DNA of 16,255 nucleotides from Bacillota bacterium (GCA_023433405.1 JAEZCT010000005.1:1-16255), one strand, 5' to 3'; shown: positions 7,203 to 14,042, counted from the first letter of the stretch. A program made the numbers and translations. The notes: a model not told the origin generated them from the letters alone.

Positions 7203-8435
7203 TTATAGCATCCGCAGAATTCGCAGCATAGTCAGGCGATTGCGCACCCAAGGGGAAAGCACAATCAGCTTTTCCTTTAAATGCGGGCTAACATCGATCT
7301 CCTCAAGGGATGCCTTTGCGCCCAGTCCCCTAAGCAGCCCGGTCAGGTGCGCCGGACTAGGCACCGTCATCAGGATAGCGCGCACCCTTTGCCAGTGCGT
7401 TATCAGCGCGTCGGGTGTCACTGCCATAAGACAGTCGTTTTTGTTTTCCTCCAAAATACCTGGGAGAAGGGCGCCGAATTGACCGCCCAGCCATTCCTCA
7501 TCGGGAGGCAGATAACCGCGCACACGACCGGAAATATCCTCTATTTGAGCCAACCGATGGTACACCTCGGCACACAGCGGGGTCGCCGCGCCCACCTTTT
7601 CCCCGTGCATCGCGGCGGAATTCCCCACCAACTTCATCTCCAGCAGGTGAGAGATGTGGTGCTCCGCGCCGGAGGCGGGGCGGGAGTTTCCGGCAAGCTG
7701 CATGGCTACGCCGGAAAGAATCAGCGCGTACATCAGGTCGCGGTACGCCCCTTGGCTGCCTGAGGCAAGCCCCGCAGCGCCGGCCGAGGCCTTATCGGCC
7801 GCTTGTTTTGTAAGCCCGGCGATATACTCACAGTAATACTCTCCAGTCAGCAGGTGGGCTATCTCCCAATCCGCAAGACAGATGTATTTGCCGACAATAT
7901 CCCCCACACCCGCCAAGGCTAAATGGGCGGGTGCTGCGGAGATGATATTCAGGTCGGCGAGAATCAGGACGGGGGCGACGGCTGGCAGGGTGGTTTTCAT
8001 ACCTCCCCAGGTCATTGCCGCCACACTGGAGGCAAACCCGTCCACCGTGGCGGCGGTTGGCGCGGATACAAAGACAACGCCCTCCTGCGCTGCGCAATAC
8101 CGCACAATATCGTGGATGGTGCCGCTGCCCACGGCAACCAGAAGGTCGGTTTTCTTCAGCTGGTTGCTTAACAGCGCCACGCCGTGTTCGTCCGCGTGCA
8201 GCCCCTGTGCAGGCAAAATAATCTCCTCGTCCGCCGCAGGGCGAGCCATGCCTTTTGCGTCATAGGTGTTGCTGTCATATACCGCTGTGACGTGACCGGA
8301 GTAGCCTAGCTCTCTAAGATGATCCGGCAGGCTTGTAAGACAGCCTGCTTCTATTACAATACGCCGGATGGTGGTTTTGTGCGCCCTGCCGCAGGGGCAG
8401 ACGGGTACACTGAAATTGTCCTGAGAAAGCACCAT
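7203..8435 (-). CDS. egsA: sn-glycerol-1-phosphate dehydrogenase (AraM/EgsA family)
   Basis: This enzyme reduces dihydroxyacetone phosphate to sn-glycerol 1-phosphate with NAD(P)H, giving the archaeal-type glycerol stereoisomer. In Firmicutes it feeds PcrB-type prenyl ethers. The fold is the metal-dependent dehydroquinate synthase/iron-alcohol dehydrogenase type. Visible landmarks are the N-terminal CPCGRAH block (13-19), the nucleotide-binding VGSGTIHD (102-109), APTAATVDGFAS (125-136), metal ligand Asp179 in AGVGDIVGKY, SRPASGAEHHISH (251-263) with the second ligand in the histidine pair, and His277 in MHGEKVG. These match AraM/EgsA well. At 410 residues it is slightly longer than the usual 390-400. 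The start at 8435 (ATG) has only a weak GGT upstream; the CPCG block argues against a much later start. No pcrB or arabinose gene is adjacent. Confidence 0.88.
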   Translation of the reverse strand: MVLSQDNFSVPVCPCGRAHKTTIRRIVIEAGCLTSLPDHLRELGYSGHVTAVYDSNTYDAKGMARPAADEEIILPAQGLHADEHGVALLSNQLKKTDLLVAVGSGTIHDIVRYCAAQEGVVFVSAPTAATVDGFASSVAAMTWGGMKTTLPAVAPVLILADLNIISAAPAHLALAGVGDIVGKYICLADWEIAHLLTGEYYCEYIAGLTKQAADKASAGAAGLASGSQGAYRDLMYALILSGVAMQLAGNSRPASGAEHHISHLLEMKLVGNSAAMHGEKVGAATPLCAEVYHRLAQIEDISGRVRGYLPPDEEWLGGQFGALLPGILEENKNDCLMAVTPDALITHWQRVRAILMTVPSPAHLTGLLRGLGAKASLEEIDVSPHLKEKLIVLSPWVRNRLTMLRILRML

Positions 8436-8476
8436 GTAAAATCACGACCTATCATTTATTGTTACACTAATTTAGT

Positions 8477-8482
8477 ATTATA
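8477..8482 (-). promoter_or_regulatory. Candidate -10 box for egsA
   Basis: On the minus strand TATAAT occurs at 8482-8477, about 42 bases before the egsA start and within the short gap after the acetyltransferase gene. No good -35 is visible 17 bases upstream (TCAGTT), so egsA may instead, or also, be read from the acetyltransferase promoter. Confidence 0.35.
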
Positions 8483-8489
8483 CACAACA

Positions 8490-9017
8490 CTACCTAGTTA
8501 ACTGATAGTAATTGAATAGTGTGGGCTTGCCCTCATATTCAATTTCGCGTTTCTCAATCATTTCAAAGCCCAGTTTTTCAATAACCCTCTGGGACGGTAT
8601 GTTTGCTTGCTTAACAATCGCGCACAGGTATGCCTGTTCGCGTGTGTTAAAAAACCATTCAATGACTGCCCTTGCCGCTTCCGTGGCATAGCCGTTTTTT
8701 TGATATTCATCCGCGACTGAAAAAAGAATCTCGATTTCGCCTTGGATTTTCTGCTGCGGAATAACGCCCACAAGTCCAATACAACTGCATTTTCCGGTTA
8801 GCTCAATCGCCATTACCTGCCAGGGAGCTTTTATGCTTGCCTTTTGATTAATCCAATTAATCCAGTTGAGCGCTTCCTCCGAATCCTTCATAACCATGTC
8901 CGACATTTCAGCAGCAACTGCCGGGCAATTGCTGTTGTATGCGGCGAGTTCTGCGTCATCAGCAGCGAACGGCCTTACTGTAAGGCGCTTTGTTTTTAAG
9001 GTAATCTGCTCGTTCAC
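8490..9017 (-). CDS. GNAT-family N-acetyltransferase (RimJ/RimL-like)
   Basis: The protein opens with a typical RimJ/RimL-like beta strand, LKTKRLTVRPFAADDAELAA. It has the acetyl-CoA-binding loop EYQKNGYATEAARAVIEW (Q-x-x-G-x-A motif, about residues 104-121) and the C-terminal NIPSQRVIEKLGFEMIEKR signature seen across this subfamily. Such enzymes move an acetyl group from acetyl-CoA to an amine on a protein N-terminus, antibiotic or small metabolite; the substrate cannot be told from sequence. The product is about 175 residues, normal for the family. A TTG at 9020 and a GTG at 9017 are both in frame. GGGGAGGA (complement of 9024-9031) is better spaced for GTG 9017, so I chose it. It is upstream of egsA on the same strand with a 54-base gap. 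Confidence 0.85.
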   Translation of the reverse strand: MNEQITLKTKRLTVRPFAADDAELAAYNSNCPAVAAEMSDMVMKDSEEALNWINWINQKASIKAPWQVMAIELTGKCSCIGLVGVIPQQKIQGEIEILFSVADEYQKNGYATEAARAVIEWFFNTREQAYLCAIVKQANIPSQRVIEKLGFEMIEKREIEYEGKPTLFNYYQLTR

Positions 9018-9075
9018 CAAAAATCCTCCCCGTTTTACGCTTGATTAAAATTATGTCATCTTGTGTAATTAAAAC

Positions 9076-9124
9076 CATACAACACTTTGGTTTATGGGTT
9101 TTCATGCGGGTTTCCATCTGTAAG
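9076..9124 (+). repeat. Dispersed intergenic repeat, copy 2
   Basis: The core is TTTATGGGTTTTCATGCGGG (9091-9110), followed by TTTCCATCTGTAAG and preceded by CATACAACACTTTGG. This aligns base for base with much of copy 1 (CATA..CCTTGGCATATGGG..). It lies upstream of the acetyltransferase gene and is oriented away from it. Confidence 0.45.
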
Positions 9125-9248
9125 TCTATACCCTTAGTGGAGAATGTCACTAGACCACCCCACTATTGTAACACAGCAAAAAGGCAGCGTAAAGGCAGCG
9201 TGTTTTTTGCGTGGGTTAGTAATACTTAATCCCCTCAAAAAGGGAAGA

Positions 9249-9323
9249 ATGACAGATAAAAGACTGCGTAAAAATCCATAAAATAAAGCTTTTCACTTGA
9301 TTTTTATGCTCCTTATGTATCGG
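9249..9323 (-). repeat. Dispersed intergenic repeat, copy 3 (inverted)
   Basis: Read on the minus strand it runs from CCGAT (9323-9319) through GTGAAAAGCTTTATTTTATGG and ATTTTTACGCAG to TTATCTG. It matches copy 4 at 10438 over about 70 bases, roughly three-quarters identical by hand alignment with one gap. It lies upstream of the D-2-hydroxyacid dehydrogenase gene, pointing away from it; copies 3 and 4 form an inverted pair around that gene. Confidence 0.6.
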
Positions 9324-9465
9324 TTATCAGCATAAAGCCATTTCCGCGGGCAAACAAGACCCTCCGGCAATTGACTTTGTGCCGGAACTTGGGTACGATA
9401 AGCAGTATGAGCTCTTTACGCTGGTTTGGACTAAGCTTGATAACACAGAAACGAGGAACTTCATC

Positions 9466-10428
9466 ATGACAAACATTGCGGTATTTGATTACGGGCTGTT
9501 AACACCCCTCCATCTCTCTGAGCTGAGGGAACGCCTGCAAGACTGTGCGTTGACTGTTTTTAATGGGGATATGGAAATCCTGCCTGATGCCGATATTATC
9601 CTAGGCAACCCCGACCCTAAGGAGCTGCACCGGTGCCGGCGGCTTAAGCTTTTACAAACCTTTTCGGCGGGTTCTGACGGCTATGTGAGCTTTATGCCCA
9701 AAGGCGCTCAGCTCACCAATGCCACGGGCAGCTATGGACTCGCCATTAGCGAGCATATGCTTGCAATGCTGCTGACACTCATGAAAAAGCTGCATCTGTA
9801 CGGAAAAAATCAACAGGAATGCCTGTGGCGGGATGAGGGCGCCGTCACCCGTATTGACGGCGCAAGGGCACTGGTTGTCGGGCTTGGGGATATTGGCGGA
9901 GAGTTTGCAAAACGCCTGCATGCGCTTGGCGCACATACCGCGGGCATTCGCAGGGTAGGCAAGGAGAAGCCGGAGTATCTCGATGAGCTGTACGACCCCA
10001 CCAGCCTTGACTTGCTCCTCCCTGAGGCGGATATTGTCGCCCTCTGTCTGCCAAACACCCCGCAAACCATTGGGCTGATGAACCGGGAGCGCATCGGTCT
10101 TATGAAAAAGGGCGCATACCTGCTCAACGTGGGACGGGGTGGTGCGGTGGACATGGAGGCGCTGCGGGATGCGTTAAATCGGGAACTGCTTGGCGGCGCC
10201 GGTCTGGATGTCACCGAGCCGGAGCCTCTGCCCGCAGACCATCCCCTGTGGAAGGCAAAAAACCTAATTCTTACCCCGCATGTTTCGGGGGGAGCGCATC
10301 TGCCCGAGACGGTAAACCGCATTCTGAGCATAGCCGCCTACAACGTATGTGCTGTCCTTTCAGGGGAGCCTCTGCGAAATGAGGTGGATTTTTCAACCGG
10401 CTACCGTAAGCTGACGCAGAACAGCTAA
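9466..10428 (+). CDS. D-isomer-specific 2-hydroxyacid dehydrogenase, NAD-binding
   Basis: The 320-residue protein carries the two-domain D-2-hydroxyacid dehydrogenase pattern, numbered from the ATG at 9466. The Rossmann motif is VVGLGDIGGEFAKRL (137-151). The long signature DIVALCLPNTPQTIGLMN (189-206) leads to the catalytic Arg224 in NVGRGG. Glu253 lies in DVTEPEPLP and the catalytic His272 in TPHVSGG. Enzymes of this class reduce 2-ketoacids to D-2-hydroxyacids with NAD(P)H. Substrate (glycerate, phosphoglycerate, lactate or other) is not clear; the length is too short for the ACT-containing SerA forms. The frame is open upstream to 9301 with a GTG at 9379, but ACGAGGA (9451-9457) eight bases before ATG 9466, and the start of the domain there, decide the start. 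Copies of a dispersed repeat flank it on both sides. Confidence 0.87.
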   Translation: MTNIAVFDYGLLTPLHLSELRERLQDCALTVFNGDMEILPDADIILGNPDPKELHRCRRLKLLQTFSAGSDGYVSFMPKGAQLTNATGSYGLAISEHMLAMLLTLMKKLHLYGKNQQECLWRDEGAVTRIDGARALVVGLGDIGGEFAKRLHALGAHTAGIRRVGKEKPEYLDELYDPTSLDLLLPEADIVALCLPNTPQTIGLMNRERIGLMKKGAYLLNVGRGGAVDMEALRDALNRELLGGAGLDVTEPEPLPADHPLWKAKNLILTPHVSGGAHLPETVNRILSIAAYNVCAVLSGEPLRNEVDFSTGYRKLTQNS

Positions 10429-10437
10429 TACTAATAT

Positions 10438-10510
10438 CCGATTTAATTGAGTATAAAAAGTAAATGAAAAGCTTCATTTTATGGGTCTTCACGCGAATGA
10501 TTATCTGCGA
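10438..10510 (+). repeat. Dispersed intergenic repeat, copy 4
   Basis: It runs from CCGAT (10438-10442) through GAGTATAAAAAG, ATGAAAAGCTTCATTTTATGG and GTCTTCACGCG to TTATCTG (10501-10507). It begins nine bases after the dehydrogenase stop codon and matches copy 3 in inverted orientation. Confidence 0.6.
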
Positions 10511-10541
10511 TACGACCCTTTTTGAGAAGAGTAGTATAAAA

Positions 10542-10586
10542 CCCGCCGCATGGCAGCAATGCTCCTGCTGCCATGCGGCGGGCTTT
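10542..10586. terminator. Long perfect hairpin between dehydrogenase and ybaN-like genes
   Basis: CCCGCCGCATGGCAGCA (10542-10558) pairs perfectly over 17 bases with its complement at 10566-10582, across a seven-base loop. CTTTATATTCTT follows on the plus strand and TTTTATACTAC on the minus strand, so T-runs are short on both sides. It would stop transcription leaving the dehydrogenase gene, though the stem is longer than usual for a terminator. Confidence 0.6.
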
Positions 10587-10651
10587 ATATTCTTCATCCG
10601 TAATGAGATTCAAATTGGACCGTGCTAAGCTTCTAGGGAGGGTTTGAGGAC

Positions 10652-11083
10652 TTGAAAAAATCCTTGTATGTATTAGTTGGGGTTGCGGCCTTATTGCTGG
10701 GCGCGGCGGGCAGCTTCTTGCCGGTGCTGCCCACCACACCATTTTTGCTGCTGGCGCTGTTTTGCTTTGCCAGGGGTTCAAAACGCTTAAACGATTGGTT
10801 TTGCGGAACAAGGCTGTATAAACGGTATCTGTCCGAGTATGCACGCACAAAATCAATGACACTTTGTCAAAAGCTTGCAATCGGGCTGCTTGCGGGCGGG
10901 ATGATGGCGATCTCCTTCGCGCTGATAGACAACACGGTGGCACGGGTTCTGCTGGCGGCGGGCTTTATGGTTCATAATTATGTGTTCATCTTTCGCATAA
11001 AAACACGGGAGAGGGGTCAAAACAACAGCATACCGGAAAAAGCTGAGCCTTCCTTGCGGGAAGCAAAGGGCGAAATAGAATAA
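10652..11083 (+). CDS. DUF454 (YbaN) family inner membrane protein
   Basis: The 143-residue product matches DUF454/YbaN: an N-terminal hydrophobic helix with the family hallmark GAAGSFLPVLPTTPFLLLALFCFARGSKRLNDWF (about residues 17-51), a conserved loop ending in Y-L-S-E-Y, and two further hydrophobic segments near 75-90 and 95-115. The tail is charged and probably cytoplasmic. The family is a small integral membrane group of unknown biochemical role. The start is TTG at 10652, supported by GGGAGG (10637-10642) nine bases upstream. A promoter was not identified; a 17-pair hairpin upstream isolates the gene from the dehydrogenase gene. It is convergent with the M23 peptidase gene, 70 bases away. 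Confidence 0.85.
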   Translation: MKKSLYVLVGVAALLLGAAGSFLPVLPTTPFLLLALFCFARGSKRLNDWFCGTRLYKRYLSEYARTKSMTLCQKLAIGLLAGGMMAISFALIDNTVARVLLAAGFMVHNYVFIFRIKTRERGQNNSIPEKAEPSLREAKGEIE

Positions 11084-11153
11084 GAAAAGGGGGACAGTTA
11101 TGAATTTTAACGGGTTAACCATCGGGCGGGTGCGTTTATTAATGGAAGGTGAG

Positions 11154-12248
11154 TTACTCCGTCTGGGTTTCCTCCGATTTATCCTTGGGGAACACCGGGA
11201 TGGTGTCACCCAACGCCGTCACCGCAGGGTCGATAAACTCATATTTGCGGTAGCATTCACGCGTCTCCTCCTCCCGCAGGATAGGGGATTTGTGGTGCTC
11301 TAAAAAATTAACAAGTTCATATACATCAATCCAGATTTCGTTGGCGCCATCCTTCTGAGACTCGTCAAATATCAGCTGCATTCCAAAGTGCAGGTGGGGG
11401 ACGGTCATGCCGTTGACGTTTTCCTTATCCGAATAGCCGGTCATACCCAGGTATCCAATGACATCTCCCGCCTCAATCACCATGCCTTCCTGCAGGTCGG
11501 CCTGATAGGGTCGGTCTTTTCGCATATGAGCGTAATAGTAATAGCGTCTGCCGTCCAGACTGCGGATACCCACCCGCCAGCCGCCGTAGCGGTTCCACCC
11601 CATGGTTTCCACCACGCCGGATTCCACGGCAATAATCGGGGTGCCAATGCTGCCCATCAGGTCGTTGCCAAGATGGGTGCGGGTATAGCCAAAGGAGCGG
11701 GAATTGCCAAAATCGTCGTAATGGGCGTAGCTGTAGCCGTAAGCAATGGGGGAATACGACTTAAGTCCGTAACGTTTATCAAACTCTGCCTTGCTACTAT
11801 CCAAGGATTCGGGGGTCTGAATCTCGAAGGAGCCTACCATCCCATCCAGCACCGCCCCGTATGCCTCGCGGTAATAAGGGTAATAGGGCATGTCGGCCGT
11901 CAGCTCGGCAAGTGTCTTGCCGTTGTTCAGGCTTTTGACCAGTGCGTCCATGTCCCTTGCTTTATACCTTTTATAGTTCCCGCCGTATTTAGCGCCAAGA
12001 TAGGCCAGCAGCTCCACCCAGTTCAGTTCATTTTCGGTATTTTGGCTTTGGATATCATACGCAAGCGCCTTCTCCATTGCTTCGGCGGTCACCTTAAAAT
12101 CCACCCATTTGATATAACCGTCAGAGGCCAGCGATACCGCCTGTGCGCCGGGCCCCCGAGCAAGTACAGGAATAAGCATCAGGACGCAAACCAAAATTGC
12201 CGCGCAAAGCAAACTAACCGCCGCTATAAATCTCCATCGCCCGCGCAA
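11154..12248 (-). CDS. Membrane-anchored M23-family peptidase (peptidoglycan endopeptidase)
   Basis: M23 peptidases are zinc enzymes that cut peptide cross-links in the cell wall. Residues 7-29 form a signal anchor (RFIAAVSLLCAAILVCVLMLIPV), followed by an unrecognised helical region of about 130 residues and the M23 domain at about 165-320. Zinc ligands are present: His192 and Asp196 in THLGNDLMG, and His287 in PHLHFG, with the supporting His241 in YYAHM and His285. All key residues of an active enzyme are intact. The start is TTG at 12248, with GGTGGTGA seven bases upstream matching the anti-Shine-Dalgarno well. The gene lies 120 bases downstream of the CheX-like gene on the same strand and may share its transcript. 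A 38-codon hydrophobic frame overlaps its start (see findings). Confidence 0.88.
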   Translation of the reverse strand: MRGRWRFIAAVSLLCAAILVCVLMLIPVLARGPGAQAVSLASDGYIKWVDFKVTAEAMEKALAYDIQSQNTENELNWVELLAYLGAKYGGNYKRYKARDMDALVKSLNNGKTLAELTADMPYYPYYREAYGAVLDGMVGSFEIQTPESLDSSKAEFDKRYGLKSYSPIAYGYSYAHYDDFGNSRSFGYTRTHLGNDLMGSIGTPIIAVESGVVETMGWNRYGGWRVGIRSLDGRRYYYYAHMRKDRPYQADLQEGMVIEAGDVIGYLGMTGYSDKENVNGMTVPHLHFGMQLIFDESQKDGANEIWIDVYELVNFLEHHKSPILREEETRECYRKYEFIDPAVTALGDTIPVFPKDKSEETQTE

Positions 12249-12368
12249 AGCCTAATCACCACCGCAACCAGTATACAAAAGGCTATGTACGGCGGCAAAA
12301 AAATAGAAGCGCATTCAGACCGAAATGGCCCACGCTTCAAAATCTTTGTGATGATTTGGTATCGGTTC

Positions 12369-13280
12369 TCAGGGCTGTTGCTCGAAACCGGCGGGGGTGT
12401 CGGGAGAAAGTATGAAATGCACGGTACCAAACGGAAACCCGATAGCGATATCGAAGGCCAGAGAAAACCCGGCGAGCACCCCGCCGCTTACCACCACCTG
12501 AGGGGATAGGGTGAGCTCATAGGCAAGAGAGTTTGAGATATTGACGGCAAATAACCCGTTATGCAGGTTCAAAAACTCTCCCATTGCAGCCCGGGCGTAA
12601 TCGTTTAGCTCATGAAAAAGCTCTTTCGCGTAACGGGATGCAACCCCGCAAAAGGTGTCCCTATCCGCCGTGACGGCAGAAAAGAGCGTACCGCCCCCCG
12701 ATACATGCTGGTAAGCGGTTTCCTCACCGCGAAGCTCCGTGATAACGGAGGAGGGCAGCAGGGTAAAATCATCGCCTATAAAGCGTATCACGTTTTTTAG
12801 CAGCAGCGATACATAGTCAGAAAAGAAATCAGGGTTTGGAAGCAGGTCAAAGTGATAGTAATCCGATATGACCCGACGTGCGTCCGCCAGCCTTTCGTCG
12901 CCAATCTCACTTTCCGATATCCGCGTAGCGCCCTTGTAGGCGGCAAGCGCAATCTGGAGCTGGCCGTTTGTCAGCGCGCCGATATCCACCAGCGCCTGGC
13001 CCAAGAGCAGGTAGCCTTTTCTTTGGGACGACAGCAGCTCGTTTACCTGTTCGCTGGTCAGGTACCCCAAGCTGACCGCAAGGTCGCCGGTGCGGATATC
13101 CTGCGTTTCCTGGCGGCCGTGCAGCTCATCCACCTGCTCTGAAGTAAGCAGCCCCGCATTGATGGCGAGAACACCCAGCCTTACATGTGCCTTGCTTTGC
13201 AGCTCAAGAGCCTTAATGAGCTGTTGGTGACTTACCAGGCGATTATTGAGCAGGTAGCTTCCAAATGACTGTGTAAACAT
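12369..13280 (-). CDS. Four-repeat (MshEN-like) protein with C-terminal CheX/CheC-like domain
   Basis: The N-terminal third has four repeats of 24 residues starting at residues 5, 34, 63 and 92 (numbered from ATG 13280), an exact 29-residue period. Each reads like x-L-G-x-x-L-x-x-x-G-x-L-T-x-x-Q-x-x-x-L-x-x-x-Q, as in RLGVLAINAGLLTSEQVDEL. This resembles the MshEN/GspE N-terminal repeats, some of which bind cyclic di-GMP. The C-terminal half (about 150-297) resembles CheX/CheC phosphatases, with the E-x-x-N motif EFLN at 235-238 inside a long helix, and ends in a beta-rich segment. CheX/CheC enzymes dephosphorylate CheY. A CheY-like gene lies 40 bases upstream in the same operon. AAGGA fits ATG 13280 (nine bases) better than the TTG one codon earlier. 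Domain assignments are by eye; the CheX part is the more certain. Confidence 0.6.
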   Translation of the reverse strand: MFTQSFGSYLLNNRLVSHQQLIKALELQSKAHVRLGVLAINAGLLTSEQVDELHGRQETQDIRTGDLAVSLGYLTSEQVNELLSSQRKGYLLLGQALVDIGALTNGQLQIALAAYKGATRISESEIGDERLADARRVISDYYHFDLLPNPDFFSDYVSLLLKNVIRFIGDDFTLLPSSVITELRGEETAYQHVSGGGTLFSAVTADRDTFCGVASRYAKELFHELNDYARAAMGEFLNLHNGLFAVNISNSLAYELTLSPQVVVSGGVLAGFSLAFDIAIGFPFGTVHFILSPDTPAGFEQQP

Positions 13281-13323
13281 CAATGCGCGTCCTTTCCGTG
13301 GTTTTCTGCGAACGATAACGGTC

Positions 13324-13698
13324 TTAACCCTGTAGCACGCTGCTGAGTATTTTTAGTATCTGCTCGTCGTCAAAGGGCTTTTGCACGAAGTCAAAGATGC
13401 CCGCATCCGCCGACTCCTGCAGGTTGCTTCTCGTCCCGGCGGAGGATGCCATTACAATCTTTACCTCCCGGTTCAGTTCGCGTATTTCCCGCAATGCTTC
13501 CAAGCCGGTTTTCTTGGGCATAATGATGTCCATAAAGACCACATCCGGCTCGTGCCGTTGAAATAGGCTTACGGCCTCCTCCCCGTCGGTGGCCTCCCAA
13601 ACGTTGTCGCATCCCATTTTATTTAGCAGGTCGTGTACTTTTTTGCGTATCAGCATGGAATCGTCACAGATTAAAACCTTTAGTTCGGCGATCTTCAT
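13324..13698 (-). CDS. CheY-like single-domain response regulator
   Basis: The 124 residues form only a receiver domain. The acidic pair is Asp12-Asp13, the phosphoacceptor Asp57 in VVFMDIIMPKKTG, the switch Ser85 in VMASSAG and the invariant Lys107 in DFVQKPF, all present. No output domain follows, so it signals by protein-protein contact, as CheY does. The loop IIMPKKTGLEALREIR is typical of CheY-type proteins of Firmicutes. It precedes the repeat-CheX gene by 40 bases on the same strand, making a likely two-gene unit of regulator and phosphatase. AAGGG lies a rather long 13 bases before ATG 13698, and no better start is in frame. It may be a motility CheY or a regulator of another output; no other che or fli genes are in the window. 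Confidence 0.9.
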   Translation of the reverse strand: MKIAELKVLICDDSMLIRKKVHDLLNKMGCDNVWEATDGEEAVSLFQRHEPDVVFMDIIMPKKTGLEALREIRELNREVKIVMASSAGTRSNLQESADAGIFDFVQKPFDDEQILKILSSVLQG

Positions 13699-14042
13699 TG
13701 TTGTTTTGCATCCCTTCCCAGTTAAAAGCTAAATGTCTACTGCTAATACTTATTTCGTTCTTATCGTTTCAGGCATACCGAGAACGCCGCAAGGTACTCA
13801 TTTAGCCGCCGCTCAAAAAGCCTCTAAACTAATCTCCTCGAAAAGTGGTTAAAATGGAGTGTTACAGCGCGGCATATGAGCAACACACTCAAAAAGGTTT
13901 TTTTTGCCTAAAATCCGCGCTGTCAGCTTTCAGTCGATAGACTTTGCGTATATTTTACTATATTTCCGTAAATATTTCAATGTTTTACCCAAATAATCAC
14001 GTTTTATGCAAAAGTATAATTGTAAACTTTCGCACCACCCTT

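Larger units (their letters stand above)
9018..9465. other. 450-bp divergent intergenic region holding repeats and a hairpin
   Basis: This region lies between the acetyltransferase and dehydrogenase genes, which diverge. It carries two copies of the dispersed repeat (9076-9124 and 9249-9323), an 11-base tandem duplication AAAGGCAGCGT (9180-9190 and 9191-9201), and a stem GCAAAAA/TTTTTGC (9176-9182 with 9204-9210) around that duplication. A frame open from 9301 runs into the dehydrogenase gene, but no start upstream of 9466 has a convincing binding site. I see no separate gene. Confidence 0.5.

Noticed and set aside
8959..9150. 63-codon minus-strand frame upstream of the acetyltransferase
   Set aside because: It overlaps the acetyltransferase start in another frame and is built largely from repeat copy 2.
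9249..9290. Sporulation sigma-E/K-type -10 box (CATAAAATA) within repeat copy 3
   Set aside because: The match is present in copies 3 and 4 only partly and lost in copies 1 and 2, and no matching -35 was found.
9810..10331. 173-codon minus-strand frame
   Set aside because: Antisense to the catalytic core of the D-2-hydroxyacid dehydrogenase; Ser/Arg/Pro-rich product typical of shadow frames.
1372..10510. CRISPR-like array from the dispersed repeats
   Set aside because: The copies are far apart, diverged and in both orientations, with no regular spacers and no cas genes.
11100..11303. 67-codon plus-strand frame after the ybaN-like gene
   Set aside because: GGGGG precedes its ATG, but most of it is antisense to the M23 peptidase C-terminus and the product has no protein-like pattern.
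11388..12509. 373-codon plus-strand open frame
   Set aside because: It lies opposite the M23 peptidase gene, whose zinc ligands and signal anchor are intact. The plus-strand product has no family features and no start with a binding site.
13740..13800. Flagellar sigma-28 promoter for the CheY gene
   Set aside because: ACGATAAG resembles the -10 on the minus strand, but no TAAA box lies about 15 bases upstream.
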